From JAJRPT01 sp965661945 (GTDB taxonomy: Bacteria; Bacteroidota; Ignavibacteria; Kapaibacteriales; UBA2268): DNA of 64,000 nt. A program made the position numbers and the translations under genes. The notes below the pieces were generated by a model. It was not told where the DNA came from. It was given only the letters and a program-made list of their open reading frames with translations, and did not search any database. The stretch lies in contig CBFIFP010000001.1 of the NCBI GenBank assembly GCA_965661945.1, positions 1,030,852 to 1,094,851 of the forward strand, given 5' to 3'. Positions 35,390 through 43,945 of this stretch are shown in pieces. Position 1 is the first letter of the stretch, and each line of letters starts with the position of its first letter.

Positions 35390-36973
35390 ATGAATACTTA
35401 CATAAAAGTATTTGTTTTATCTTTCTTATCTCTAATGGTTGCTAAAAATGAAGCAGCTTCACAGTGCGAAGGTGGCAGGATGTCGTTCGGTATCAATACT
35501 GGTATCGTGAAATATTGGGGAGATTTCTCTGATAATCAAGTTTGGGTTGGTGGAGATGTATTTTTAAGATATAATATAATACCACATCTTTCATTACAAG
35601 CAAATGTAGGAATTGGTCAAATTAGGTATAAGTTGAATAACAATACCTTGTCAAAATATAATACATATTTTGGTGATGGTGCAGCTATTGGGGATTTATA
35701 TCCTAATACACAAACAACAATAAATGAGAAAAACTCGGTAAGAGTTAGTACTTATGAAATGTATTTGACTTATAATTTATTTCCAAGTCAAAAATTTGTT
35801 CCTTATTTATTTGGTGGTGTAGGTTTGCTTAACTTCGAACCACGTTCAGGGGATTCGGGCTATGATGGTCCTCTTCCAAATAATGCAGCTGGAGTTTATG
35901 ATAAAAATCAAGTTATATTCCCTGTAGGTATAGGATATGAGTTGTATATGTCTGACAATTTTGTTTTTAACGGTCGTGCAACATTGAGATTATCTGGAAC
36001 AGATTACTTAGATGATTTAAGTAATGCAGAAGATCAAAATGCTGGGACTGAGAATGATATCTTTTTAACTGCTGCTGTGGGATTCTCTTATTACATACTG
36101 GGAACTGCAGATTATTATAAAGATGGCTTATCTAATAGCAAAGAAAAAGAAATTGGAACCGACCCACGAAATCCTGATACAGATGGTGATGGTCTTAATG
36201 ATGGCGAAGAATTTCATTCATACAAAACTGACCCTTTGAATCCCGACACAGACGGAGACGGTCTTAAAGACGGCGATGAAGTATATGAATATAAAACAAA
36301 ACCATTAGTTGCAGATTCTGATGGTGATGGTCTTAATGATGGCGATGAAGTTAATATATATAAAACCAATCCGTTAAAACCTGATACAGATGGCGATACT
36401 TTAAGTGATGGTGATGAGGTATTAAAGACATTTACTAATCCTTTGAAAGCAGATACTGACGAAGATAATATCAATGATGGAGTTGATGATTGTCCTTTAA
36501 TTTATGGTCAGGCAAATTCTGAAAGAGGTAAAAATGGTTGCCCCAAAGCACCAAAAATCGGAACTAAATTAGATTTCCCAGATATTCTGTTTATAGTGAA
36601 TACTGATGAATTTAATTACGATTATGAAGGTACAACAACAAATTTAGCTAAGTTATTAGGATATGTAAAACAATGTGATGGTTTACAAATACTAATAGAA
36701 GGTCATGCTTCAGCAGAAGGTGACTCTAAGAGAAATCAGAAGTTATCTGAGTTAAGAGCTAAAATGGTAAGAGACTGGTTAATTGAACAAGGTGTTGACA
36801 GCAAGAAATTCTCTGGATTTGTTGGGTATGGCTCAAGCCAACCAAAAACTAAAGAACCTGTAGGAAATGCGTTAAAACAAATTTCTAAAGAAGATTTAGA
36901 AAAAATTAGAAAACAAAATAGACGTATTTCCATAGAAGTTACTCAAACTTGTGCAGAAGGTTCAAAAAAATAA
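35390..36973 (+). CDS. OmpA-family outer membrane protein with thrombospondin type 3 calcium repeats
   Basis: A 527-residue protein in three parts. A signal peptide and N-terminal beta-barrel come first (to about 240). Then come five tandem DxDxDG-type calcium repeats (about 245-370, each like PDTDGDGLNDGDE with a 22-24 residue period). Last is an OmpA C-terminal domain binding peptidoglycan (about 395-520, LIEGHASAEGDSKRNQKLSE). It links outer membrane to cell wall and probably needs calcium for stiffness. GGAGTAATT precedes the ATG, and a terminator follows at 37013. Confidence 0.93.
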   Translation: MNTYIKVFVLSFLSLMVAKNEAASQCEGGRMSFGINTGIVKYWGDFSDNQVWVGGDVFLRYNIIPHLSLQANVGIGQIRYKLNNNTLSKYNTYFGDGAAIGDLYPNTQTTINEKNSVRVSTYEMYLTYNLFPSQKFVPYLFGGVGLLNFEPRSGDSGYDGPLPNNAAGVYDKNQVIFPVGIGYELYMSDNFVFNGRATLRLSGTDYLDDLSNAEDQNAGTENDIFLTAAVGFSYYILGTADYYKDGLSNSKEKEIGTDPRNPDTDGDGLNDGEEFHSYKTDPLNPDTDGDGLKDGDEVYEYKTKPLVADSDGDGLNDGDEVNIYKTNPLKPDTDGDTLSDGDEVLKTFTNPLKADTDEDNINDGVDDCPLIYGQANSERGKNGCPKAPKIGTKLDFPDILFIVNTDEFNYDYEGTTTNLAKLLGYVKQCDGLQILIEGHASAEGDSKRNQKLSELRAKMVRDWLIEQGVDSKKFSGFVGYGSSQPKTKEPVGNALKQISKEDLEKIRKQNRRISIEVTQTCAEGSKK

Positions 36974-37012
36974 GTTTGTAGTTATTTCAATAAGATAACT
37001 ATTTACTAAAAG

Positions 37013-37041
37013 AGGGCTACTTAATAAGTAGTCCTTTTTTA
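37013..37041 (+). terminator. intrinsic terminator after the OmpA gene
   Basis: AGGGCTACTT and AAGTAGTCCT arms with one G-U pair and a three-base loop, then TTTTTT. It closes the single-gene OmpA transcript. Confidence 0.88.
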
Positions 37042-37142
37042 TTAAAGAATTAGTTTTTAAAAATAACAATTTGAAATATCATTTATAATCATAAATAATA
37101 TTTAAATCTAAAAGAAAGTTTTATTTAGTAATATAGTTTAAT

Positions 37143-37946
37143 TTAATTTCTAAATTCCCAATTATCAAATATTTTACTTATTATTTTTACTCCGTCAATT
37201 AATGCTGCAGGTCCTGGTTGCAGAATAATTTCAGACTTAATTTCGAATATTTGGTTATTTTCAACTGCTTTAATTTTATTCCAGTTTTCACGGGCTAACA
37301 TCTTCTTTTTTCTGAATGGCTTGCCGCACCACGAAGCTAGAATTATATCTGGATTTTCTTTTAAAATAATTTCGTCATTTTCTAATATTCTTCCTTTTGC
37401 TAAAGCAGAATTTGATAAATTAGAAAATATATTTACTCCTCCGCAAAGCTCAATAATCTCAGAAACCCATTGAATTGATACAATTAATGGGTCGAACCAT
37501 TCCTCGAAATAAACTTTGGGTTTTGTTTTCCTTCTTGTACCTAATTCTTTGTATTTATTTAGATTTGCAATTAAATTAAAAATATAATCGTCAGTTTCTT
37601 GTTTTTTGTTAATTAAATAACCCAATCTCTGCATAAAAGAAAGTATCCCATTTATGCTTCGATGATTAAAACAAATAACTTCAATACCATTTTTAATAAG
37701 TTCTTTTGATGTATCAGCTTGCAAATCAGACCATGCTATAACTAAATCTGGTTTAAGGTCGATAATAGCTTGAATATCACTATCCAAATATCTTGAAACT
37801 ATTGGTTTTTCTTTTATAGCGATTTCAGGTCTTTTTGTATATTTTGTGATGCCAACAATTAACTCATCCGCACCAATATCATAGAGAAACTCTGTAGTTT
37901 CTTCTGTTAAACAAACAATTCTATTAATTGGATTAATAGTAAACAT
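37143..37946 (-). CDS. cobalamin/Fe-siderophore-type binding protein lacking a signal peptide
   Basis: A 267-residue protein of the BtuF/helical-backbone metal-binding fold (RIVCLTEETTEFLYDIGADELIVGIT; PDLVIAWSDLQ; ENPDIILASWCGKP). BtuF-type proteins bind B12 or ferric chelates for an ABC importer. Two oddities: no signal peptide or lipobox, and no permease or ATPase gene beside it. A cytoplasmic B12 role is possible, as B12-dependent MetH occurs in this window. It abuts the biotin carrier gene with no gap and so is co-transcribed with it. Confidence 0.82.
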   Translation of the reverse strand: MFTINPINRIVCLTEETTEFLYDIGADELIVGITKYTKRPEIAIKEKPIVSRYLDSDIQAIIDLKPDLVIAWSDLQADTSKELIKNGIEVICFNHRSINGILSFMQRLGYLINKKQETDDYIFNLIANLNKYKELGTRRKTKPKVYFEEWFDPLIVSIQWVSEIIELCGGVNIFSNLSNSALAKGRILENDEIILKENPDIILASWCGKPFRKKKMLARENWNKIKAVENNQIFEIKSEIILQPGPAALIDGVKIISKIFDNWEFRN

Positions 37947-38462
37947 TTATTCACTTTCTTCTAATTCTATCATAACAGTATCTTTCTCTACTGGGATATT
38001 TTCGGATACATTAATTTTAGAAACAATTCCATCGATTGGTGATGCAAGAGCATTCTCCATTTTCATTGCTTCTATGATTATAAGTTTATCACCTTTTTTT
38101 ACTTCCTGACCAACTTCACATAAAATTTTAACAACAAGCCCAGGCATTGGAGCGGTAATATTTCTTTCAGATGCGCTTAAGCCACTATCTTTCATAAATT
38201 CAAGTAACAATGCTTTTGTTTCAGTTTTAATATTAACTTTATGCTCAAAATTATCATGAATTATTTTTGATTCACCATTCTTTTCATCATATTCAACAAG
38301 AAACACTTTATTATTAACCAAAAAACTAAAAACATTATTTCCATATTCTTTCAATAACTTAACAGAATTATCTACTCCATTGAACTTTATGTTTTCTGGA
38401 TTATTTACATCAATTTCAGTTTCAAAATCTTTATCATCAATATTAACTATGATTTTTTCCAT
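37947..38462 (-). CDS. biotin carboxyl carrier protein
   Basis: A 171-residue protein from ATG 38462 (AAAGGTG just upstream; the GTG two codons earlier lies within that ribosome site). The last 75 residues are a biotinyl/lipoyl domain: APMPGLVVKILCEVGQEV, then the biotinylation site EAMKMEN. The N-terminal 90 residues are a charged, probably partner-binding region as in carriers of propionyl-CoA/oxaloacetate-type carboxylases. The biotin carboxylase subunit at 30157 lacks this domain, so the two are likely partners though 6 kb apart; no carboxyltransferase gene is in the window. Confidence 0.93.
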   Translation of the reverse strand: MEKIIVNIDDKDFETEIDVNNPENIKFNGVDNSVKLLKEYGNNVFSFLVNNKVFLVEYDEKNGESKIIHDNFEHKVNIKTETKALLLEFMKDSGLSASERNITAPMPGLVVKILCEVGQEVKKGDKLIIIEAMKMENALASPIDGIVSKINVSENIPVEKDTVMIELEESE

Positions 38463-38474
38463 TTTCACCTTTAT

Positions 38475-39854
38475 TTAAAAATTACGACTTGACATAAAGT
38501 TTAGAATATCAATATCCGTAAGTATTTCGATAACTTTATCATCCTTTTCAACAAGTACTGTTTTTCTTTGTAATAAATTATTTGCTACTTTATCCAAGAA
38601 ATCATTTATATTTATCAGCTCATAATTCCTGTCAACTGCGATAGAAATATTATCGCCTAAACTAATTTTACCTTCAAATAAATTTCTTAATATATTTCTT
38701 TCATTTACCACACCTAGTAGATTACCTTTTGAATAAATTGGTATTTGCGAAATGTTTTCTTGTTTTAATACTTTTACTGCATCAGAAATGGTATTTTCGT
38801 CAGTCATAGATATAATTTCAACTTTACCTTTCTTCAAGGTGTCAATAACTTCCTGAATAGTAACTGATAAGGTATTATCCCAATAGCCATTATTCTGCAT
38901 CCACTCATCATTAAAAATCTTGCCTGTGTATCTATTACCAGAATCGCATAAAATAACTAAGATTTTCTTTGGTTCTTTTAACTGCTCAGCGTATCTAACA
39001 GCCCCAACAACAGCAGCTCCAGCAGAACCACCGGTATAAATACCTTCTTTTGTTAGAAGTTGGCGAGTCATAATAAAACTTTCCTTATCATGCACCAAGA
39101 CCATATCGTCCATCACAGAAAAATCTAAGTTATCAGGAAATATATCTTCACCAATACCTTCTAGAACATAAGATTTTGCTTCAACTACTTTTCCTGTCTT
39201 AAAATATGGCAGAAGTATAGAACCCTCAATATCAACACCTACAATTTTCACATTCGGCATTTTTTCTTTGAGATATTTTCCAGTTCCGGAGATTGTACCT
39301 CCAGTGCCTACGCCACACATAAATACATCAAAATCACCTTCAGTTTGTTCAAATATCTCAGGACCAGTTGAATGGTAATGAGCCATTTGGTTATCAAGAT
39401 TATAATATTGATTTGAGTAAAATGAATTTGGTGTAGTTTCAGCAAGTCTTTTAGCAACTGAATAGTAAGAGCGGGGATCTTCTGGAGCAACATTAGTTGG
39501 GGTAACAATTACTTTAGCTCCAAAAGCTCTTAAATTATTAATTTTTTCAATCGACTGTTTATCAGGTAACACAAAAATAGTCTTGTAACCATGAACAGCA
39601 GCATACATTGCGAGCCCAACACCAGTATTGCCAGAAGTACCTTCGATAATAGTTCCACCAGGTTTTAAATCTCCCCTTTCAATTGCTTGTTCAACAATAT
39701 AAGCAGCTATTCTTTCTTTGATTGAACCACCTGGATTCATATATTCTAATTTTACATAAATTTCTGATTCAACGTGAGATGCTACTTTTTGCAGTTTAAT
39801 AATTGGGGTGTTCCCGATTACATCAATAACAGTCTGATTAAATTTTTTCATCAT
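38475..39854 (-). CDS. cystathionine beta-synthase with CBS-domain pair
   Basis: About 460 residues from ATG 39854; an adjacent ATG three bases on is equally possible. The PLP-dependent core has GNTPIIKLQK, the PLP lysine in PGGSIKERIA and the phosphate-cup EGTSGNTGVGLA. The last about 120 residues are two CBS motifs (NISQIPIYSKGNLLGVVN and ILTDIDIL). Cystathionine beta-synthase condenses serine and homocysteine; CBS-domain pairs sense nucleotides such as AdoMet. A cysteine-synthase-like role is the alternative. It begins a run with the biotin carrier and BtuF-like gene. Confidence 0.9.
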   Translation of the reverse strand: MMKKFNQTVIDVIGNTPIIKLQKVASHVESEIYVKLEYMNPGGSIKERIAAYIVEQAIERGDLKPGGTIIEGTSGNTGVGLAMYAAVHGYKTIFVLPDKQSIEKINNLRAFGAKVIVTPTNVAPEDPRSYYSVAKRLAETTPNSFYSNQYYNLDNQMAHYHSTGPEIFEQTEGDFDVFMCGVGTGGTISGTGKYLKEKMPNVKIVGVDIEGSILLPYFKTGKVVEAKSYVLEGIGEDIFPDNLDFSVMDDMVLVHDKESFIMTRQLLTKEGIYTGGSAGAAVVGAVRYAEQLKEPKKILVILCDSGNRYTGKIFNDEWMQNNGYWDNTLSVTIQEVIDTLKKGKVEIISMTDENTISDAVKVLKQENISQIPIYSKGNLLGVVNERNILRNLFEGKISLGDNISIAVDRNYELININDFLDKVANNLLQRKTVLVEKDDKVIEILTDIDILNFMSSRNF

Positions 39855-39953
39855 AATTAAATTATAGTACAATAAATATTTTCAAAAATAAGAAATTTAT
39901 CTTGATTTTCAAATTCATCTCCATAACTTATTAAATTATAAAGTGAAATATTT

Positions 39954-39984
39954 TTGAATTAATTTAAATTTCTTTGTATTTTTG
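39954..39984 (+). promoter_or_regulatory. Bacteroidota-type promoter before the beta-helix gene
   Basis: TTG (39954-39956) is followed after 20 bases by TATTTTTG (39977-39984), a match to the Bacteroidota -33/-7 pattern TTG-N19/20-TAnnTTTG. Transcription would start at or next to the ATG at 39989, so the mRNA may have almost no leader. Confidence 0.6.
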
Positions 39985-39988
39985 TGAT

Positions 39989-41599
39989 ATGAAAAACCTA
40001 ATTTTTATTTTAATAATATTCTTTTCTGTTTCGTCGGCTCAATTGCCAAGATTTATTGATTGGGAAAATACTGGCTTAACAAGTAAAATAGAATATTTAG
40101 ACACTTTATTTCTTGATTTAAATGAATTTGTTGATATTTCAGAGAAAATTAATTCTACTATTAAATCGCTCTCTAATAGCACTTTAATTGTAATTCCAGA
40201 AGGTACTTATGTTTTATCTAATCCTATTTCATTAAAAAGTAATATTGGGATTAAAGGCGAATCAATTGATAAAACAAAAATTATAATTGAGACAAGAAAC
40301 GCATTTAATATAACTGGAAAACTTGGAAAAGAAATTAGTTTTATAAAACTTCCTAATACTTATTCTGATACCTTAATCACTAATGATGATTTAATATTAG
40401 GTGATTTTTTAGTTTTAGATATTGAAAATGGTGATTGGGATACAAGCCCTATCGACTGGGCTAACAGGTCTGTTGGTCAACAATTTAAGATTAAAAAAGT
40501 TATAAATGATTCAACTTATTTATTAAATAACAAGTTAAAATTTGCACCAGATACTTCTGCAGTCCTAAAATTATTTACACCTATTGAAAATGTAACAGTT
40601 AGTTGTTTACATCTTTTAAGAGAAAATCAGCCAAGCAGCGTTGGATATAATATTTACTTGAATTATGCTTTTAATTGTAAGATTAATAATATTTTTTCAG
40701 AAAAAGGTGATGGCGCTCAAGTAATGCTTTATAACTCATTTCATTGTGAAGTTAAAGATTCATATTTTTATGATTCTTTTGAGTTTAATGGCTCAGGAAC
40801 TAAAGGTTATGGGGTTACTTGTGCTTCAAAAACATCTTATTGTAGAATAGAAAATAATATATTTAGAATGCTTCGCCACGCAATGATGGTAAAACAAGGA
40901 GCAAACTCAAATGCTTTTGCTTATAATTATTCATTTGAAGTAAATCGGTCGGAGCCTATTTCTGATTTTACTGGAGATATTTCTATTCACGGACATTACC
41001 CTTTTTATAATTTATTTGAAAGTAATGTAGTACAAAATATTATTATAGACCATTATTGGGGTCAAGGGGGCTATTTTAATACTTTTTTAAGAAATAGAGT
41101 TGAAAGATATGGCATCATTACAACCTTAAATGAAAATCAAACTATGAATCAGAATTTTATTGGAAATGAAATGACAGCTGGCTTTTCATTAATTAATTAT
41201 TATTCTATTGCAGGAGAGGGACATCTTGAAATTGGTAATGTAACTCCTAGAAATATTCTACAGGATAGTGTTGGTTTATATTCATATAATTCATTTTTAT
41301 ATAAAGATTTTACTCCTTTGATTGGTTTGCCAAATTCACTTTCAGAAAATGAAATACCAGCCGAAAAAAAATATAACTTGGAGGGCTATATGAATTGTGA
41401 AGAAATTATTTTATCTGTTAATTCTAAAAATGATATACCTGAAATTATTTTGTTAATTGTTGATTTGAATGGTAATAGTGTTGTATTTGAAAATAAGGAT
41501 TTTGATAATAAAAATTTTAATGAAGTTTTAATTAATTTAAAACCTGGTTACTATATCATTAAAACTAATTTGAATACACATAAAATATATAAAAAATGA
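39989..41599 (+). CDS. secreted right-handed beta-helix (pectate-lyase-like) protein with T9SS sorting domain
   Basis: 536 residues from ATG 39989, with a signal peptide (NLIFILIIFFSVSSAQ). The first third (LIVIPEGTYVLSNPISLKSN) is the start of a beta-helix like polysaccharide lyases and phage tail-spikes. The middle has coil-like turns with repeated N and Y residues and the pattern HHAMMVKQGANSN-type (RHAMMVKQ at about 291-298). The final 70 residues (NLEGYMNCEEIILSV ... GYYIIKTNLNTHKIYKK) resemble a T9SS type A sorting domain. It is probably an extracellular polysaccharide-acting or adhesion protein. It overlaps the next gene (ATGA). Confidence 0.78.
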   Translation: MKNLIFILIIFFSVSSAQLPRFIDWENTGLTSKIEYLDTLFLDLNEFVDISEKINSTIKSLSNSTLIVIPEGTYVLSNPISLKSNIGIKGESIDKTKIIIETRNAFNITGKLGKEISFIKLPNTYSDTLITNDDLILGDFLVLDIENGDWDTSPIDWANRSVGQQFKIKKVINDSTYLLNNKLKFAPDTSAVLKLFTPIENVTVSCLHLLRENQPSSVGYNIYLNYAFNCKINNIFSEKGDGAQVMLYNSFHCEVKDSYFYDSFEFNGSGTKGYGVTCASKTSYCRIENNIFRMLRHAMMVKQGANSNAFAYNYSFEVNRSEPISDFTGDISIHGHYPFYNLFESNVVQNIIIDHYWGQGGYFNTFLRNRVERYGIITTLNENQTMNQNFIGNEMTAGFSLINYYSIAGEGHLEIGNVTPRNILQDSVGLYSYNSFLYKDFTPLIGLPNSLSENEIPAEKKYNLEGYMNCEEIILSVNSKNDIPEIILLIVDLNGNSVVFENKDFDNKNFNEVLINLKPGYYIIKTNLNTHKIYKK

Positions 41600-42093
41600 G
41601 TAGCTTTAAAATTAGACCAAGAGTTAAAGTAGAGATGAACAAAACTTGCGAAGAAGTTGGTGAACTCTTTAAAGAAAAATTAAATTCAACTGATAATATT
41701 GTTGGAACTGTTGCTAAGCAATTTATTATTCTTAAAATACCTTCTGAGCAAAGGCATTTTTGGTCTCCACAATTAACAATAATGTTAGATGATAATAATC
41801 AAACAAGTACTACTTTACGTGGTTTATATGGTCCTAAACAGTCCGTATGGGCTATTTTTGCGTTTACTTATGGCTCTTTCGCCATGTTATTTACAATAAT
41901 TTTGATTTGGGCATCCGTAGAATGGCAATTAAATAATAATATTTCTTTATATTACTATTTGCCAGTCATAATAGTTATGTCAATAGTAACCTATATCATT
42001 GCACAATTTGGGCAGAAGTTAGGAGCTGAACAAATGTTTAAGATTCATCATTTTTTTGAAGAAATTGTTAAAAAAGATGTAAATGTCGACTAA
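41596..42093 (+). CDS. small membrane protein, two TM helices, unknown
   Basis: A 165-residue protein: a soluble N-terminal part (RVKVEMNKTCEEVGELF ... KQFIILKIPSEQRHFWSPQLTIMLD) that resembles a start of a lipid/START-like fold, then two helices (about 79-109 and 119-141) and an amphipathic tail. No family recognised with confidence. Its start lies within the stop of the preceding gene, so it is translationally coupled to the T9SS protein. Confidence 0.7.
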   Translation: MSSFKIRPRVKVEMNKTCEEVGELFKEKLNSTDNIVGTVAKQFIILKIPSEQRHFWSPQLTIMLDDNNQTSTTLRGLYGPKQSVWAIFAFTYGSFAMLFTIILIWASVEWQLNNNISLYYYLPVIIVMSIVTYIIAQFGQKLGAEQMFKIHHFFEEIVKKDVNVD

Positions 42094-42180
42094 TTGTAAA
42101 TTGTATTTACAATATTACTTTTTTTAATAATTTATTTTTTTATTTTTGCATAAATATTTTTTTAATTTTAAGGTGGTTTT

Positions 42181-42810
42181 ATGAAGTTTTTTAACATATT
42201 TTTGCTTTTAGCCATATCTGTATTTATTATTTCATGTAAAGATGAAGATGATGATAATACTTTAACAGTAAATCATCCTAACACCTATCAAGAAGGAGAA
42301 GAAGGTTTTAAGTTTTATATTGGTGAAGAGTTATTTGAAGGGAATGTTTTTATTTCTAATAGTTTAGATATAAATAAATCTATTCCACTTTCATTTGGCT
42401 TTAATAATGATTTTGATTTTGCTGCATTTAATTGGTTGCCAAATAAAGTAGGAACTTATGAAGGTGGTTATAATTTGGGCGCAGGAAACAGCAACAATGG
42501 AGAAGATTTATACTTCAATGGACATTTTAAAAATAATGGAGATAAATATTATTTCTTTTCCTCAAGTCCTTATGCTCATAATGAAAGCGTTAGAGTAAGT
42601 GGTTCCTTTTTTAAAATGAAAATATCAAAGTTAGATGGTGGATATGTTAGATACAGATATATGAATTATAATATTACAGGTTTCATTGGAGTTATGACTG
42701 GTGAGTTTGCTGGAACTTTAGTTAATAAAAGTGGCGATAAAATTGAAATAACTAAAGGAGAGTTTAGGTTTGAAGAGCAATTACCTAATGGCGCTGAATT
42801 ACTCGAATAA
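42181..42810 (+). CDS. lipoprotein, unknown
   Basis: A 209-residue lipoprotein with lipobox FIISC (Cys19) followed by KDEDDDN. The acidic start after the Cys is common in surface-exposed Bacteroidota lipoproteins. The body is beta-rich with many glycines and aromatics. AAGGTGG lies 5-6 bases before the ATG and a TATTTTTG -7 element at 42141. No family recognised. A strong bidirectional terminator follows. Confidence 0.75.
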   Translation: MKFFNIFLLLAISVFIISCKDEDDDNTLTVNHPNTYQEGEEGFKFYIGEELFEGNVFISNSLDINKSIPLSFGFNNDFDFAAFNWLPNKVGTYEGGYNLGAGNSNNGEDLYFNGHFKNNGDKYYFFSSSPYAHNESVRVSGSFFKMKISKLDGGYVRYRYMNYNITGFIGVMTGEFAGTLVNKSGDKIEITKGEFRFEEQLPNGAELLE

Positions 42811-42845
42811 TTTTTATAAATTATTTATTTTAGATTTTTTGTACA

Positions 42846-42877
42846 TTAAAAAAGCCCATATAATTGGGCTTTTTTAA
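42846..42877. terminator. bidirectional terminator between lipoprotein and flagellar genes
   Basis: Perfect 13-bp arms (TTAAAAAAGCCCA / TGGGCTTTTTTAA) with a six-base loop TATAAT. T runs on both strands end the plus-strand lipoprotein gene and the minus-strand flgM transcript. Confidence 0.92.
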
Positions 42878-42906
42878 TATTTTAAATTTAGGATTAATTT
42901 CTAATT

Positions 42907-42936
42907 TTAAACTAGGTCTTTTTAAACTAGGTCTTT
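42907..42936 (-). repeat. 15-bp tandem duplication at the end of flgM
   Basis: The 15-bp unit TTAAACTAGGTCTTT occurs twice in a row; the unit encodes, on the minus strand, the last four residues KDLV plus stop, so the second copy adds an untranslated KDLV-stop after the real stop. Confidence 0.85.
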
Positions 42937-43161
42937 TTCCATTTTCTCAGCAACTTGACGAAGAATTTCTGGTGTTTCATAAAATCCTTGTTCTATTTTA
43001 GCTTGAATAGTGCTTAGTTTTTTGGCAGCGGGTGATAATTCAACTCTGTCAACAAATCCACTATTTCTTACTCCATTGCTAGATGAATCAGTAGATTTTT
43101 GTGATTTATTTTCACTATTCTTGTATATGTTCGCTGATTTATTTATCGAATTAATATTCAT
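42922..43161 (-). CDS. flgM: anti-sigma-28 factor FlgM
   Basis: A 79-residue protein with a Ser/Asn-rich disordered first half and a C-terminal FlgM domain, DRVELSPAAKKLSTIQAKI ... TPEILRQVAEKMEKD. FlgM holds the flagellar sigma factor FliA inactive until the hook is finished and FlgM is exported. It overlaps the preceding gene (ATGA at 43158-43161) and has AAGGT before its ATG. Confidence 0.92.
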   Translation of the reverse strand: MNINSINKSANIYKNSENKSQKSTDSSSNGVRNSGFVDRVELSPAAKKLSTIQAKIEQGFYETPEILRQVAEKMEKDLV

Positions 43162-43484
43162 CTTGTACCTTTTGAGTATATAAGTAATTTTTTGTTGCTT
43201 GAACTGTTTTTAACAAGTTCGCCATAAATTTTAACTTTTTTGTTAAGTTTATCAAGTACTTTTTTGTCATTTTCTAAGTAATTAAACAATTTACCTTTTA
43301 ACTTGTTTAATATATTATCTTGATTATTAGTTGATATAATTTTGTTTACGAGTATTTTTTTTTCAGCATATAAAGAATCTATCTTATCAAAGTCTTCATC
43401 TTGAAGACTGTATGATTTATCAAGAATAGACTCTATTAACTCATTTTTATTTTCTATTTCCACTAATAATTCTTCAATTTTCAT
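43158..43484 (-). CDS. FlgN-like flagellar chaperone (tentative)
   Basis: A 108-residue helical, coiled-coil protein (KIEELLVEIENKNELIESIL ... KKVLDKLNKKVKIYGELV). Its size, helical character and place directly before flgM fit FlgN, the export chaperone for hook-filament junction proteins, although sequence matching is weak in this family. It overlaps flgM by four bases and lies 28 bp after flaG. The hook junction genes are not in the window. Confidence 0.6.
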   Translation of the reverse strand: MKIEELLVEIENKNELIESILDKSYSLQDEDFDKIDSLYAEKKILVNKIISTNNQDNILNKLKGKLFNYLENDKKVLDKLNKKVKIYGELVKNSSSNKKLLIYSKGTR

Positions 43485-43512
43485 AATTAAGCAATCAATA
43501 AATGTTTAATAA

Positions 43513-43899
43513 TTAAATTTTTGCATTAGTAATGTTACCAGTATCAAGAGTTGAGGAAAGCATCCTTGCAATATGCAAAGAAACATCTGACGGAAATTGT
43601 TTTATAATTTCTTTAGTTCCCTCATCAATTAACTTCATTACCATTTTTTTAGTTTCATTATCAATAGCAAACTCTATTGCTAAGTTATTTTCTTTCAAAA
43701 ATGATTTTACTTCATTTTCAAATTTTACGTAATTGACTTTAATTTCTTTATCGTCAATTTTTTCTTTTTCATTAGTAACTTTTTTTGCAAATTCAATAAT
43801 AGTTTGTTGATGTCTTTTTCCATCAGCGTCTAACTGAGTTTTAAAGCCACTCATACTAGATTGAATATCAGCATTAATGTTTTGTACAGCATTTATCAT
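43513..43899 (-). CDS. flaG: FlaG-family flagellar protein
   Basis: A 128-residue protein with the FlaG pattern in its C-terminal half: NLAIEFAIDNETKKMVMKL followed by EIIKQFPSDV, matching the family's LxFxxDExT...IRQIP strand pair. FlaG affects flagellar filament length in some bacteria. AGGTA precedes the ATG. It sits between fliD and the flgN-like gene, an order usual for filament operons. Confidence 0.88.
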   Translation of the reverse strand: MINAVQNINADIQSSMSGFKTQLDADGKRHQQTIIEFAKKVTNEKEKIDDKEIKVNYVKFENEVKSFLKENNLAIEFAIDNETKKMVMKLIDEGTKEIIKQFPSDVSLHIARMLSSTLDTGNITNAKI

Positions 43900-43945
43900 A
43901 AGGATACCTACGCAATAAATATTTATGGCTATCTATATTTTACTC

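Noticed and set aside
36168..36480. Regular direct repeats that look like a CRISPR array at the DNA level
   Set aside because: They encode in-frame thrombospondin type 3 calcium repeats (DxDxDG) of the OmpA protein with variable length spacing; there are no cas genes.
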